Source: MGBC163016 sp964469815 | GTDB taxonomy: Bacteria > Actinomycetota > Coriobacteriia > Coriobacteriales > Eggerthellaceae | Direction: 5' to 3' | DNA: 64,000 nucleotides | Assembly (NCBI GenBank): GCA_964469815.1 | Contig: CAYXZC010000001.1 | Span: 1 to 64,000 of the forward strand | Made by a program: the position numbers and the translations under genes | Shown: in pieces, positions 53,897-62,613 of the stretch | Numbering within the stretch: position 1 is the first letter of the stretch | Layout of the letters: every line of letters begins with the position of its first letter | The notes under the pieces: generated by a model | Seen by the model: only the letters and a program-made list of their open reading frames with translations | Told to the model about the DNA's origin: nothing | Database searches by the model: none

Positions 53897-56446
53897 CTAC
53901 AATCCTTCCACTTCGACTTGACCCGCACGACCCTCTAAACTGGTGATCTCAACCATACCGAAGCACAGGTCAATACCTGTACGATGGTTAAATTCATCCC
54001 CGTTAACCAAGAAGTTGCATGAACCTGCACGGTCAATTCCATCGGGCATGACATCAGTCTTTACCCGGGAAGGACTGTACTGGCGCCCGAAAAGCAAGCA
54101 GCTGATACCTGGCAGCAGACGGCTTGTTACATAGGCGGGAACGATGCACTGACCGATATTGTTTTCAACAAGCACCATATCGCCGTCTTTGATCCCGCGT
54201 TTTGCGGCGTCTGCCGCGGAAAGCCACACGGTATTGCGATACTCGTCGCGGAACCACGGATTGTCGTCTTGACAGAAGTGCTGTCTGTAGAACGAATGCG
54301 GGGTCTCAAGGTACAGCGGATACTTGTTCACCATGGGCGACATTGGGCTGATCTCGATCTCTTTATAGGTGCCGATTGCTTCCACTTCGCCCTTGCCATA
54401 GCACTTACCGCGATACGAAACATCGTGGTAGTTATGCTTTTCAACGAAGTCTGAAACAAACTCGATCTTGCCGGATGGGGTGTTGAATGGCTTCTTGCCG
54501 TCCACCTGATCACGTAAGCAGACGTAGTAGCCCTCTTCTTCTGGACGGATAAAGTAAGAAACCTCTTTAAACTCCTCCCATGTCGGAGGATCGTATTTTG
54601 CCACCTCGGGCAACACGCGCCATTCGTTGAAGGACTGCTCGGCCATCTTGTCGGTGACCGCATCCATGTCCTCCCACTTCACACCCTTGATTTCAGGACA
54701 GTAATAATCAGCGACACACGCCCCATTGGGATCTCCGGGAATCTTTACGCGTTCGGCGATTTCCTTCATGATCCACATCTTTGTACGGCACTCGCCCTGA
54801 CGATCGGCAACCTTGCCAAAGCCCACGAAATAATTACCGAATGCAGGAGACAGACCATAGTTGAAGTTGTAATGTTGGAAAAGAAGACTTACACCACCGC
54901 CACCTTCGAAGAACTGATGCGGCAAAGGCAGCACGATATCGGAATACCACGTGGTCATCGTAGACCAAGTATAGGCGGCATACACGACGAACGGCGTTTT
55001 CTTAAGCGCCTCGATACGGGCATTCGCATCATAATAGTTGCCTGCAATATTGGCCGGATTCGTGATGAACAAAATCATCTTGATATTGGGCGCCTCTTCA
55101 TTCTGCGGGCATCCAACGATACGCTTATATTCAGCGAGACTGATCTCGCCAGCCTCATAACGCTCACGTTCAAGAATGGCTCGATACCAGTTCTCGCGCT
55201 CTATAACCGTATGTTCCTCTATCTTGTCGAAGCGAAGTCCACACAGATACGGTCTTGGTAGTGGAAACATAGTTTGAACACCGTAGTTCATACCTGTGCC
55301 CAAGCAGCCATTGCGGCCAAGATTTCCGGTAAGAATACGCAAATAGTTATCCACACGGGCCGGATTCTCACCCTCAAGCAAACGCGTTGCTGCCCATACC
55401 ATACGCATATAGACAGGACCGTCGGCGCACAGACGCGCAAGACCGCGAATAGTGTCTGCCGGAACACCGCAGATCTTTTCGGCCCACTCAGGTGTACGGG
55501 GTTGCCCATCCCATGCGCCTTCAATAAGCTCGGTCCAACGCTCAAATCCAACTGGCTCGACCAAACGTTCGATGAATTCCTTATCCTCAAGGCCTTCCTC
55601 AAGGATTGTGTAGCACATTGCCTCCATCATAGCGGTGTCGGTTGCCGGACGGATAGGAATCCACTGATCGGCCAAATGCGCGGTCCAAGTATAACGCGGA
55701 TCGATATAGATGACTGGCGTGCCCTTCTTGCGTGCCATATTCAAATAGAAAGCAAATTCCGGATAGTTGAGATAGATGTCAACGCCCCAAAGCACTATCG
55801 CCTTTGCATCGAGCAACGTAGTGCCCTCAGAACCACCTGCAGCATCCTCGATGTCCAATGACAAAGAACGGCCGAATTGATACGTATCAGCGAAGTCATG
55901 CGGTTCGAAGGAGTCTGCACCCCAAGATGCCATAGCGCCACCCGGCATGAATTGACCGATATAGTCCATCGATCCACCGAACATGCCTTCACCGAACACG
56001 CTCATCGGACCGTACTGTTCACGCGTTTCAACATACTTTTGAGCAATAGTATCCAGCGCTTCATCCCATGTGATTCTCTTGAACTTGCGCGAACCTTTGC
56101 CTCCTACTGCCTTCATGGGGTAGAGGATGCGGTTCGATGAGTAAACATCCTTGCGCCAACCACGGCCACGCACACATGCACGATGTTGTGACATCCCGCG
56201 ATAGAACTCGCTCTCATCAAGATATTCATCCTCACGGGCGATATTCGGATGAACAACATCATCCGTATCTATTGCTGTAAGAATGCCATTTTTTGTGTAG
56301 CACTTCAAAACGCACATGTCTTCGCAGCCGTTTTGGCAACAAGTTGCATATGTGCATTTTTCGCCAGCATGCTTGTCCACCAGCTGCTCGCGAACCGATT
56401 CAAGCTGACCTTCTAGGGGGCCGTACTTATTCGTGGTTTCAGTCAT
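53897..56446 (-). CDS. Molybdopterin oxidoreductase catalytic subunit, cytoplasmic
   Basis: An 849-residue DMSO-reductase-family subunit with a complete N-terminal [4Fe-4S] motif: C37-x3-C41-x3-C45 and C91 (SQHRACVRGRGW). The region MASWGADSFEPHD places a possible Mo-ligand Ser at 179, or neighbouring Asp178. Further family segments are ITWDEALDTIAQKYVE, AIVLWGVDIYLNYPE, IYIDPRYTWTAHLAD and the C-terminal HSFYRQHFCQDDNPW. There is no Sec/Cys-His formate-dehydrogenase motif and no Tat signal. ATG 56446 has GGAGAAG upstream. It is flanked by NuoF/NuoE-like and ferredoxin genes, so it probably reduces an organic or inorganic acceptor with NADH in the cytoplasm. The acceptor is unknown. Confidence 0.87.
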   Translation of the reverse strand: MTETTNKYGPLEGQLESVREQLVDKHAGEKCTYATCCQNGCEDMCVLKCYTKNGILTAIDTDDVVHPNIAREDEYLDESEFYRGMSQHRACVRGRGWRKDVYSSNRILYPMKAVGGKGSRKFKRITWDEALDTIAQKYVETREQYGPMSVFGEGMFGGSMDYIGQFMPGGAMASWGADSFEPHDFADTYQFGRSLSLDIEDAAGGSEGTTLLDAKAIVLWGVDIYLNYPEFAFYLNMARKKGTPVIYIDPRYTWTAHLADQWIPIRPATDTAMMEAMCYTILEEGLEDKEFIERLVEPVGFERWTELIEGAWDGQPRTPEWAEKICGVPADTIRGLARLCADGPVYMRMVWAATRLLEGENPARVDNYLRILTGNLGRNGCLGTGMNYGVQTMFPLPRPYLCGLRFDKIEEHTVIERENWYRAILERERYEAGEISLAEYKRIVGCPQNEEAPNIKMILFITNPANIAGNYYDANARIEALKKTPFVVYAAYTWSTMTTWYSDIVLPLPHQFFEGGGGVSLLFQHYNFNYGLSPAFGNYFVGFGKVADRQGECRTKMWIMKEIAERVKIPGDPNGACVADYYCPEIKGVKWEDMDAVTDKMAEQSFNEWRVLPEVAKYDPPTWEEFKEVSYFIRPEEEGYYVCLRDQVDGKKPFNTPSGKIEFVSDFVEKHNYHDVSYRGKCYGKGEVEAIGTYKEIEISPMSPMVNKYPLYLETPHSFYRQHFCQDDNPWFRDEYRNTVWLSAADAAKRGIKDGDMVLVENNIGQCIVPAYVTSRLLPGISCLLFGRQYSPSRVKTDVMPDGIDRAGSCNFLVNGDEFNHRTGIDLCFGMVEITSLEGRAGQVEVEGL

Positions 56447-56537
56447 AGATCTTCTCCTCTCAAAGCTCACTTTATAAGCCCTGCCTTATTTCCCCTCCTT
56501 CGACTGTGGGCATTCGTTCCGTTATTTCTTCCAGGGA

Positions 56538-58427
56538 TCAATCCCCCTGTTTGCCTGTAACTTTTTTAACTGCGCCATAACAACACGCCTCCATGCACGA
56601 ACCGCACTTCTGACATAGCCGCTCAACGATACGACCCGGTTTGCCAAAAGCGCCTTTGATCGCATTGCCTGGGCACATGGTCAAACAACAACGCTCTCCT
56701 TGACAGCGCTGTTGGTCGATGACATAGGAAATGAGCTTCTTGCATACCAAGCCAGGACACCGGCCTTGCAGATGCGCATTGTATTCATCTTTGAAATAAT
56801 CAAGGCTTGTCAGAACTGGATTAAGCGCCATGCCACCCAAACCGCATAGAGACTTATCGGCGCAGGTTTCTCGGGCGATCTTTTCCAAAAGAGCCAGATC
56901 GTCTTCAGAAGCCTCCCCAGCACAGATTTTGTCGAGAAGTTCAATAGCCTCCGTCAATCCCTCACGACAAGCTCGACACCGTCCACATGACTGGCGCAGT
57001 GAAAAGCGAACGAGGTAAGCCACAGTATCCACGACACATTGCTCTTCGCTCAAAACGACCAGGCCACCTGAGCCCACCATTGCGCCAACGTTTCCGAGGC
57101 TTTCATAGCTGATCGACAAGTCTGTATCATCAACCGGCAAAATGGCACCGGAAGGTCCACCTATCTGCACCGCTTTAGGATTTGACGCACCGGCGATATC
57201 CCGAGCGATACTGTCGATAGGCGCTCCGAATGGAATCTCCACCAAACCCGTCCGTTCAACAGAGCCCGTAATGCTCAGGATCTTCGTACCGGGACTATCG
57301 GGAGTTCCAACGCCTCTGAACCATTTAGCTCCGTATTGCAGGATCAAAGGCACATTGGCCAGCGTCTCCACATTGTTGATGCACGTAGGCTTCGACCAAA
57401 GCCCCTTTTCTGTCATATGCGGAGGTTTCTTCCGGGTGGTGCAACGCTTTCCCTCCAAAACATTGACCATCGCGGTGGATTCGCCGCAAAGAAAAGAACC
57501 AGCACCGCGCACGACAGATACATCTAAAGAAAAATCGGATCCTAGGATATCCTTGCCTAACAATCCCACATCATAGGCGCAGGCAATGGCATGCTTAACC
57601 GAAGACACGGCTTGAGGATATTCTGCGCGAATAAAGAAATAGGCTTTATGGACATCGCAGGCAAGGCACCCCAGCATAAGGCCTTCGAGCACACGATGCG
57701 GATCGCTTTCAAGAAGCGCACGATCCATATAGGCACCTGGATCCCCTTCGTCACCGTTCACTATGAAATAGCGCTCCTTTGAAGAGGCCTGTGCGCAACT
57801 GCGCCATTTTGCACCGGTGGGATACCCCGCTCCTCCTCTTCCGCGCAGCCCGGAAGTCTCGATTTCTGAAATGATTGATTCTGGATCGCCGCTCTTGAGG
57901 GCATTTGCAAATACACGATAACCGCCGCAGGCAACGTATTCTTCTAAACAACCCGGATTGATATATCCGCAGTTTTGAAGAACCCTCCGCTCTTGCATTT
58001 TAAAAATGTCTTCTACGGGAAGGACGTTTGGAGTCTCACCATCAGAGTCGCTTTCCACAGCTCTGTTCGATTGCGCAGAATCAGATACGACTTTGATGTA
58101 TTCAAGAATGCTAGATACATCCTCTTTGCCTACATTGCCATAGGCTCGATGATCCCCATTTGGCAAATACACCTCAACCAAAGGCTCATACGAACACAGC
58201 CCACGACACCCCACACCGTCAAGCGTAATGCTGTTTGCTCCTTCTGGATTTGTGTCTGTAGCATCCGAATCTGTCTTTGCATCAAGCCGAGCCGCAAATT
58301 CGTCATATACGGCCTGAGCACCCGCTGCTCTGCCGCAGGTTCCAAGCCCGACCGCGATGCGCGTCCCTGTTGATAGGCAGTTTTTCCCTGACGCGCAGAG
58401 CTCATCAAGTACGGAAAGATCAATCAT
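56538..58427 (-). CDS. NuoF/HndC-like NADH-binding flavoprotein subunit
   Basis: A 629-residue protein. An N-terminal thioredoxin-like [2Fe-2S] domain (GLGTCGRAAG, GCRGLCSYEP) is followed by the FMN/NADH-binding 51-kDa domain (GLRGRGGAGYPTGAKW, NGDEGDPGAYMDR, GAGSFLCGESTA), the N3-type cluster (CGRCRACREG and LCGLGG) and a C-terminal two-cluster ferredoxin domain. In the first of these two clusters, CQGERCCLTMC, the second cysteine is replaced by Glu; the second cluster CQKCGSCMEAC is intact. This architecture is that of NADH-linked hydrogenase and formate dehydrogenase modules. It overlaps the NuoE-like gene by four bases (ATGA) and precedes the molybdopterin subunit. Confidence 0.9.
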   Translation of the reverse strand: MIDLSVLDELCASGKNCLSTGTRIAVGLGTCGRAAGAQAVYDEFAARLDAKTDSDATDTNPEGANSITLDGVGCRGLCSYEPLVEVYLPNGDHRAYGNVGKEDVSSILEYIKVVSDSAQSNRAVESDSDGETPNVLPVEDIFKMQERRVLQNCGYINPGCLEEYVACGGYRVFANALKSGDPESIISEIETSGLRGRGGAGYPTGAKWRSCAQASSKERYFIVNGDEGDPGAYMDRALLESDPHRVLEGLMLGCLACDVHKAYFFIRAEYPQAVSSVKHAIACAYDVGLLGKDILGSDFSLDVSVVRGAGSFLCGESTAMVNVLEGKRCTTRKKPPHMTEKGLWSKPTCINNVETLANVPLILQYGAKWFRGVGTPDSPGTKILSITGSVERTGLVEIPFGAPIDSIARDIAGASNPKAVQIGGPSGAILPVDDTDLSISYESLGNVGAMVGSGGLVVLSEEQCVVDTVAYLVRFSLRQSCGRCRACREGLTEAIELLDKICAGEASEDDLALLEKIARETCADKSLCGLGGMALNPVLTSLDYFKDEYNAHLQGRCPGLVCKKLISYVIDQQRCQGERCCLTMCPGNAIKGAFGKPGRIVERLCQKCGSCMEACCYGAVKKVTGKQGD

Positions 58428-59017
58428 TGCCCTTGCCCTTCCGCTGTAGATCCTATGCTCCCACCTTCATCCTTATCGCCATTCAGTGCTTCGCGTTCCA
58501 ACTCGTTTGCAAGAGAAATCGCCCGGTCGGACACCTCAGATATACGGGATAACGCCATATGTCCGTAAGCCTCCCCCTCTACCAAGATGACAGGAGCGAT
58601 TCCGCACGCGCCTACGCACCCAACAGAGCGCAAAGTAATGTTTCCATCGGGGGTTGTTTCGCCAGCCGAGATTCCGAATGTTTTCTCAAGCGAAGCAAGT
58701 AGTGTTGGAGCATTTTGTGTATGACACGCCGTTCCGTCACATACGCTAATCAGCACACGTCCGACCGGATCGAGCGAGAGATAGTCAAAGTATTCGCCCA
58801 TCTGCTTCAAATGGGCGATAGGCGTTTCAGTGAGTTCGGAAAGACGCAGAAGAGATGCTTCGGGAAGGTACCGATGAGCGTCTTGAAGGTCATTGAGTAT
58901 ATTGAGAGTCCTACCCGTGGGATCGGGGTAACGCTGCCATAAAGCGTCGACTTCTTGTGCGAGAGCTTCGTCCTCAACTGCAGCTTGAGAATTATTCAAA
59001 CATGCAATTTCTCCCAT
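58424..59017 (-). CDS. NuoE-like [2Fe-2S] subunit
   Basis: A 197-residue thioredoxin-like [2Fe-2S] ferredoxin subunit of the 24-kDa Complex I type: helical N-terminal part (RTLNILNDLQDAHRYLPEASL), then CDGTACHTQNAP and VGCVGACGIAPVILVEG, which supply the four cluster cysteines (C-x4-C and C-x3-C). Start ATG 59017 (MGEIACLNN) has AAGGAG seven bases upstream, better than the ATG at 59041. It is the first gene of the molybdoreductase operon and lies 243 bases after the stop of the LuxR-type regulator. Confidence 0.9.
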   Translation of the reverse strand: MGEIACLNNSQAAVEDEALAQEVDALWQRYPDPTGRTLNILNDLQDAHRYLPEASLLRLSELTETPIAHLKQMGEYFDYLSLDPVGRVLISVCDGTACHTQNAPTLLASLEKTFGISAGETTPDGNITLRSVGCVGACGIAPVILVEGEAYGHMALSRISEVSDRAISLANELEREALNGDKDEGGSIGSTAEGQGQ

Positions 59018-59137
59018 AATGCACTCCTTCGAGCCAACCATTTCACAGGAAACTCTCTAGGAGTGATACTATTCTTGTCTTTTTGCTAAGTCATCCACCT
59101 GATAGGACACACTATTCGAGCAAAATTTGCATCTCAT

Positions 59138-59235
59138 CCCATTGGTATGGGAAACATTTGTTCCCCATAACCTGCGGTAAAACGCATTTGTTTTGATGGG
59201 CTGAAGGACTTACTTGGCGCAAATATACCAAGTAA
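59138..59235. promoter_or_regulatory. Two inverted repeats between LuxR gene and NuoE-like operon
   Basis: TTACTTGG (59210-59217) and CCAAGTAA (59228-59235) form a perfect 8-bp inverted repeat around ten bases; CCCAT-TGGT-ATGGG (59138-59151) is a second. Both lie upstream of the NuoE-like start and downstream of the LuxR-type gene. Neither has a T-run, so operators for the regulator are more likely than terminators. Role is inference. Confidence 0.4.
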
Positions 59236-59260
59236 TACTGCGACGGTACTCGCTGCGATA

Positions 59261-60871
59261 TTACTCATCACCGTCAACAAACGTGATGAGCTCCTGCTGT
59301 CTGTGGATTCCCACTTTGCGATACACGCTGGCAATGTGCGACTTGGCAGTAGAGCGGCTTATGGACAATTCGCCCATGATGTATTCAGCGTTACGGCCTT
59401 TTGCAAGGAGCACAAGAACCTCCGCTTCGCGATCGGTCAGTGCAAAACGCTCAATAAGTTCAACACATCTGGCATCAATTCGATCCGTTGAAGCATCGAG
59501 CACTGTCGCTTCCGCCATATCAGTTTCGGCGCCCTCGTCTGTGCAGAAAATCGTCTCATCCTCAAACAGAGAAGGCGACGCACACATATTCGCAGTCCCC
59601 ATTTTCTTCATCATTCTATGTGCAGACTCATAAAACGATTGATCGCTTATTGCAAACATGAGAAACGCGACACATAGCGCTACTACAAGCACGCTGCTGG
59701 CAATCGACTCCGCTTCACTGCCCCACGTTGCGCTATTGGATACAACCAGCGTATGAAGCAACATTCCGAACAACGCCGAAGCGAAAACCGCGCTATGTGA
59801 TCGCGCATGGTATGAATATTGCTCCAAGACAGAGTTCCGACTGATACAAATGCTGTCCTGCCAATACACAAAGTAGTGATATGACAGCGCGATGACGATC
59901 AAGCCATTGCATACGACGATGCCCACAATGCCTAATTCCCGCGACAGAACAAGTCCGGCCATGATTACCGGCATCGTTAACAAACAAATTCCCTGTAAAT
60001 CGGAAACCCATTTGAGTTTTGCGTAAGTAAATACAAATAGAAACGCAGCTATCAGGCAGCCAATAAAAAAGATCTGACTTGCTGAGATAAACAAATTTTG
60101 CGCAGGAGATGCAACCAAATATCCTAAAATAACAACCTGAATGAAAGTGGAAAACACCGCCACAGGCGACATTGATCCACGTTGCATACGGCTCTCCATA
60201 TGCTTGCGTTGTATCTTCTCTTCGTCTTGCCGCACGTTTGATGCCAAATATATCGCCGCAGCACATCCGGCGAAATAAATTACGGCAGCAGCCGCAATGC
60301 AAACAAAGCGATTTTGAAGCAACACTAGAAAAGCGAACAGGATGGTGCCTACACATGCTCCGATTCCTATTATCAACGTTATGGAATCAAAGCTTGTGCA
60401 ATACAGATAGCTTGCACATGCGGAAATAATCACGGAAATTGCGACACCGAATAACATCCAGGAGATGGTCGAACAAATTAAAGACGCTGAGACTGGCACC
60501 ATTCCAAGCTGCTGGCATACTGCATTGACCAACATGGGGATTAACAAACATCCACCTAGCCCAAACATGCGTATCAGATGCTTTTCCAGTGTCTGTGGTA
60601 CAAGACTGATTATGAATGAGGTAACTGCTGCAGAAGCGGTGCCTGCGCACAAAATCCAAAGACCTGCATCTTGATTTGTCTCCGGCAGAAGAGCAAGACC
60701 AGGACCGTTGTAGAAAGACAATATGCCGAAAAAGAAGAAGGCAAACACAGCGGCACCACGAAGCGTTGATGTGACATTGCTGTATGTTTTCCGTATTAGA
60801 GGCTTATCTGCTACATCATATACATCCTTCGATGTTTTCTGCTTAGCAGATCGCGCCTTTGGCACTTCCAC
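59261..60871 (-). CDS. Polytopic membrane LuxR-type transcriptional regulator (second)
   Basis: A 536-residue protein with about twelve membrane segments (residues ~35-415), a linker, and a C-terminal LuxR/GerE helix-turn-helix (FALTDREAEVLVLLAKGRNAEYIMGELSIS and then STAKSHIASVYRKVGI, here quoted in parts). It has the same architecture as the regulator at 48545 but low resemblance in the membrane part, as expected for different ligands. It begins at a GTG (60871) with GAGGAGG five bases upstream. It reads toward the NADH-linked molybdoreductase operon and is its obvious candidate regulator. The 257-base gap to the divergent LeuA-like gene shows no other gene. Confidence 0.88.
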   Translation of the reverse strand: MEVPKARSAKQKTSKDVYDVADKPLIRKTYSNVTSTLRGAAVFAFFFFGILSFYNGPGLALLPETNQDAGLWILCAGTASAAVTSFIISLVPQTLEKHLIRMFGLGGCLLIPMLVNAVCQQLGMVPVSASLICSTISWMLFGVAISVIISACASYLYCTSFDSITLIIGIGACVGTILFAFLVLLQNRFVCIAAAAVIYFAGCAAAIYLASNVRQDEEKIQRKHMESRMQRGSMSPVAVFSTFIQVVILGYLVASPAQNLFISASQIFFIGCLIAAFLFVFTYAKLKWVSDLQGICLLTMPVIMAGLVLSRELGIVGIVVCNGLIVIALSYHYFVYWQDSICISRNSVLEQYSYHARSHSAVFASALFGMLLHTLVVSNSATWGSEAESIASSVLVVALCVAFLMFAISDQSFYESAHRMMKKMGTANMCASPSLFEDETIFCTDEGAETDMAEATVLDASTDRIDARCVELIERFALTDREAEVLVLLAKGRNAEYIMGELSISRSTAKSHIASVYRKVGIHRQQELITFVDGDE

Positions 60872-61128
60872 TTTGCCTCCTCACCGACCATATATCTGCT
60901 TATATAAGTGTGCCATAATTCCAAACTTCATTCCAACTTGCCACATGCGGAATTATCCCCACTTTAACCTCTTGCATTTTCTCATGTTTGTGCAAAGCTA
61001 TGTAACTATTCCTGTTTGCAAAACATACTTGCACGAAACGCTCGCAAAACCGAGCTCGGATCCAAAACGAAGGTCAAAGAAACGTGATCGCAATGGATCG
61101 CGGTGCAGCATGATGAGAAAGTGAAGCT

Positions 61129-62613
61129 ATGAGAGATATACGCATTAGCGATGAAACGATGAAGCGGGCAGCCGAGTCCAAGGAGCTTTCGCTGTCCTTC
61201 AAGGAAAAGCTCGAACTTGCCAAGCTGCTCGATGGCCTGAAAGTTTCCGTCATCGAGATCGAGGGCATCGAAAAGCCCCAGGCCGACATGCTGCGGATAA
61301 AATCGATAGCCTCAATAGCAAAGAACTGTACGCTCGCGGTTCCAGTGAAGATCGATGGCAGCGATGTTGATGATGTATGGCATGCCATATCCGAAGCGTC
61401 ACATCCCCGCTTGCAGGTGCAGATCGCAACGAGCCCCGCGCGTATGGAATACGTCCACCGGATGAAAGCACCGGAGGCCATCGAGGCTGTAACGAAGACG
61501 ATTAAAGCGTGCACCACACATACGACCGATGTTGAGTTTATCGCGGAAGATGCCACGCGAACCGACCACGATTACCTCAAAGAGATCATCAATGCCGCTA
61601 TCGAGGCCGGTGCTACCACCATCACTGTTTGCGATGATGCGGGCATAATGTTGCCAGCTGAATTCGTCGACTTCCTCTCAGAGGTGAAGCGCATGGTTCC
61701 AGCTCTCTCGAACGACGCGACTGAAACAGCCGATGCGGCCGATATGGACGATGCATCCGACACGACCGACACAACACGTCCGACGCTCGGGATCCGATGC
61801 AGCAACGAACTGTTCATGGCGGTATCCACTAGCATCGCCGGGATCGCTGAAGGAGCTACCGAGGTGAAGACCACCTCTTACCCGCTTGGTGAGACCATGC
61901 TGCCGAAGCTCGTCAAGGCGCTTGCCGCCAAGGGCGATGCATACGGGGTGAATTGCCCTGTAGAGACCACTGCCCTAAAGCGCACGATGAGCCAGATCGA
62001 TCGCATCTGCAGCCCCGCAAACAACAAGGAATCCCATTTCGCCTCTTTGGGGATGAACGAAACCGCAGATGACATCGTCTTGAAAGCAAGCGATGATCAG
62101 CAGGCCATCGCAGAGGCGGTCGCAAGGCTCGGCTACGACCTTTCCGACGAGGACATCGTGCTCGTATACGAAGCATTCCAGCGCATCGCCACTAAAAAGG
62201 AAAGCGTAGGGGCTCGCGAACTCGATGTCATCGTGGCATCCGCAGCCCTACAGGTTCCCTCGACCTACAAGCTCGACCGCTACACCATCAACAGCGGCAA
62301 TGCCATAAAGGCAACGGCGAACATCCGCATGCACATAGGAGAAGAGGTCTTCGAGAAGGTCGCCATGGGAGACGGTCCGATCGATGCCGCTTTCGCAGCA
62401 ATAGATGCCATCGTGGGTGAGACATTCGAGCTCGATGACTGGCAGATGCAATCGGTCACCGAAGGCCAGGAGGCTATGGGTGAATGCATCGTGAAACTCA
62501 TCAGCGATGGTAGGATCTATTCGGGACGCGGTATTTCGACCGACATCATCGGGTCGAGCATCCGTGCCTATATAAATGCCTTGAACAAGGTCATGTATGA
62601 GAAGGAGAACTGA
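61129..62613 (+). CDS. Isopropylmalate-synthase homologue lacking catalytic motifs
   Basis: A 494-residue protein aligned over its whole length to LeuA-type alpha-isopropylmalate synthases: SLSFKEKLELAKLLDGLKVS near 21-40, VEFIAEDATRTDHDYL near 135-150, GATTITVCDDAG, and an intact C-terminal LeuA dimer/leucine-binding domain (YTINSGNAIKATANI, GDGPIDAAFAAIDAI, GRGISTDIIGSSIRAYINAL). The catalytic parts are gone: the RDGEQ position reads KRAAE (residues 12-16), and the metal motif HCHND reads RCSNE (223-227). An acidic insertion of ~25 residues precedes the latter. It is therefore probably not an isopropylmalate synthase. It overlaps the next gene by one base (TGATG). It could be a leucine-sensing pseudoenzyme or a repurposed lyase. 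The ribosome site is weak. Confidence 0.8.
   Translation: MRDIRISDETMKRAAESKELSLSFKEKLELAKLLDGLKVSVIEIEGIEKPQADMLRIKSIASIAKNCTLAVPVKIDGSDVDDVWHAISEASHPRLQVQIATSPARMEYVHRMKAPEAIEAVTKTIKACTTHTTDVEFIAEDATRTDHDYLKEIINAAIEAGATTITVCDDAGIMLPAEFVDFLSEVKRMVPALSNDATETADAADMDDASDTTDTTRPTLGIRCSNELFMAVSTSIAGIAEGATEVKTTSYPLGETMLPKLVKALAAKGDAYGVNCPVETTALKRTMSQIDRICSPANNKESHFASLGMNETADDIVLKASDDQQAIAEAVARLGYDLSDEDIVLVYEAFQRIATKKESVGARELDVIVASAALQVPSTYKLDRYTINSGNAIKATANIRMHIGEEVFEKVAMGDGPIDAAFAAIDAIVGETFELDDWQMQSVTEGQEAMGECIVKLISDGRIYSGRGISTDIIGSSIRAYINALNKVMYEKEN

Noticed and set aside
53897..56446. The molybdopterin subunit considered as an NAD-linked formate dehydrogenase because of the NuoE/NuoF neighbours
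   Set aside because: There is no in-frame TGA for selenocysteine and no Cys-His active-site pair at the expected place; the region reads ASWGADSFEPHD.
60723..61124. A 133-codon open frame on the plus strand before the LeuA-like gene
   Set aside because: It runs antisense through the start of the LuxR-type regulator, which has a clear GAGGAGG and GTG start; no domain is visible.
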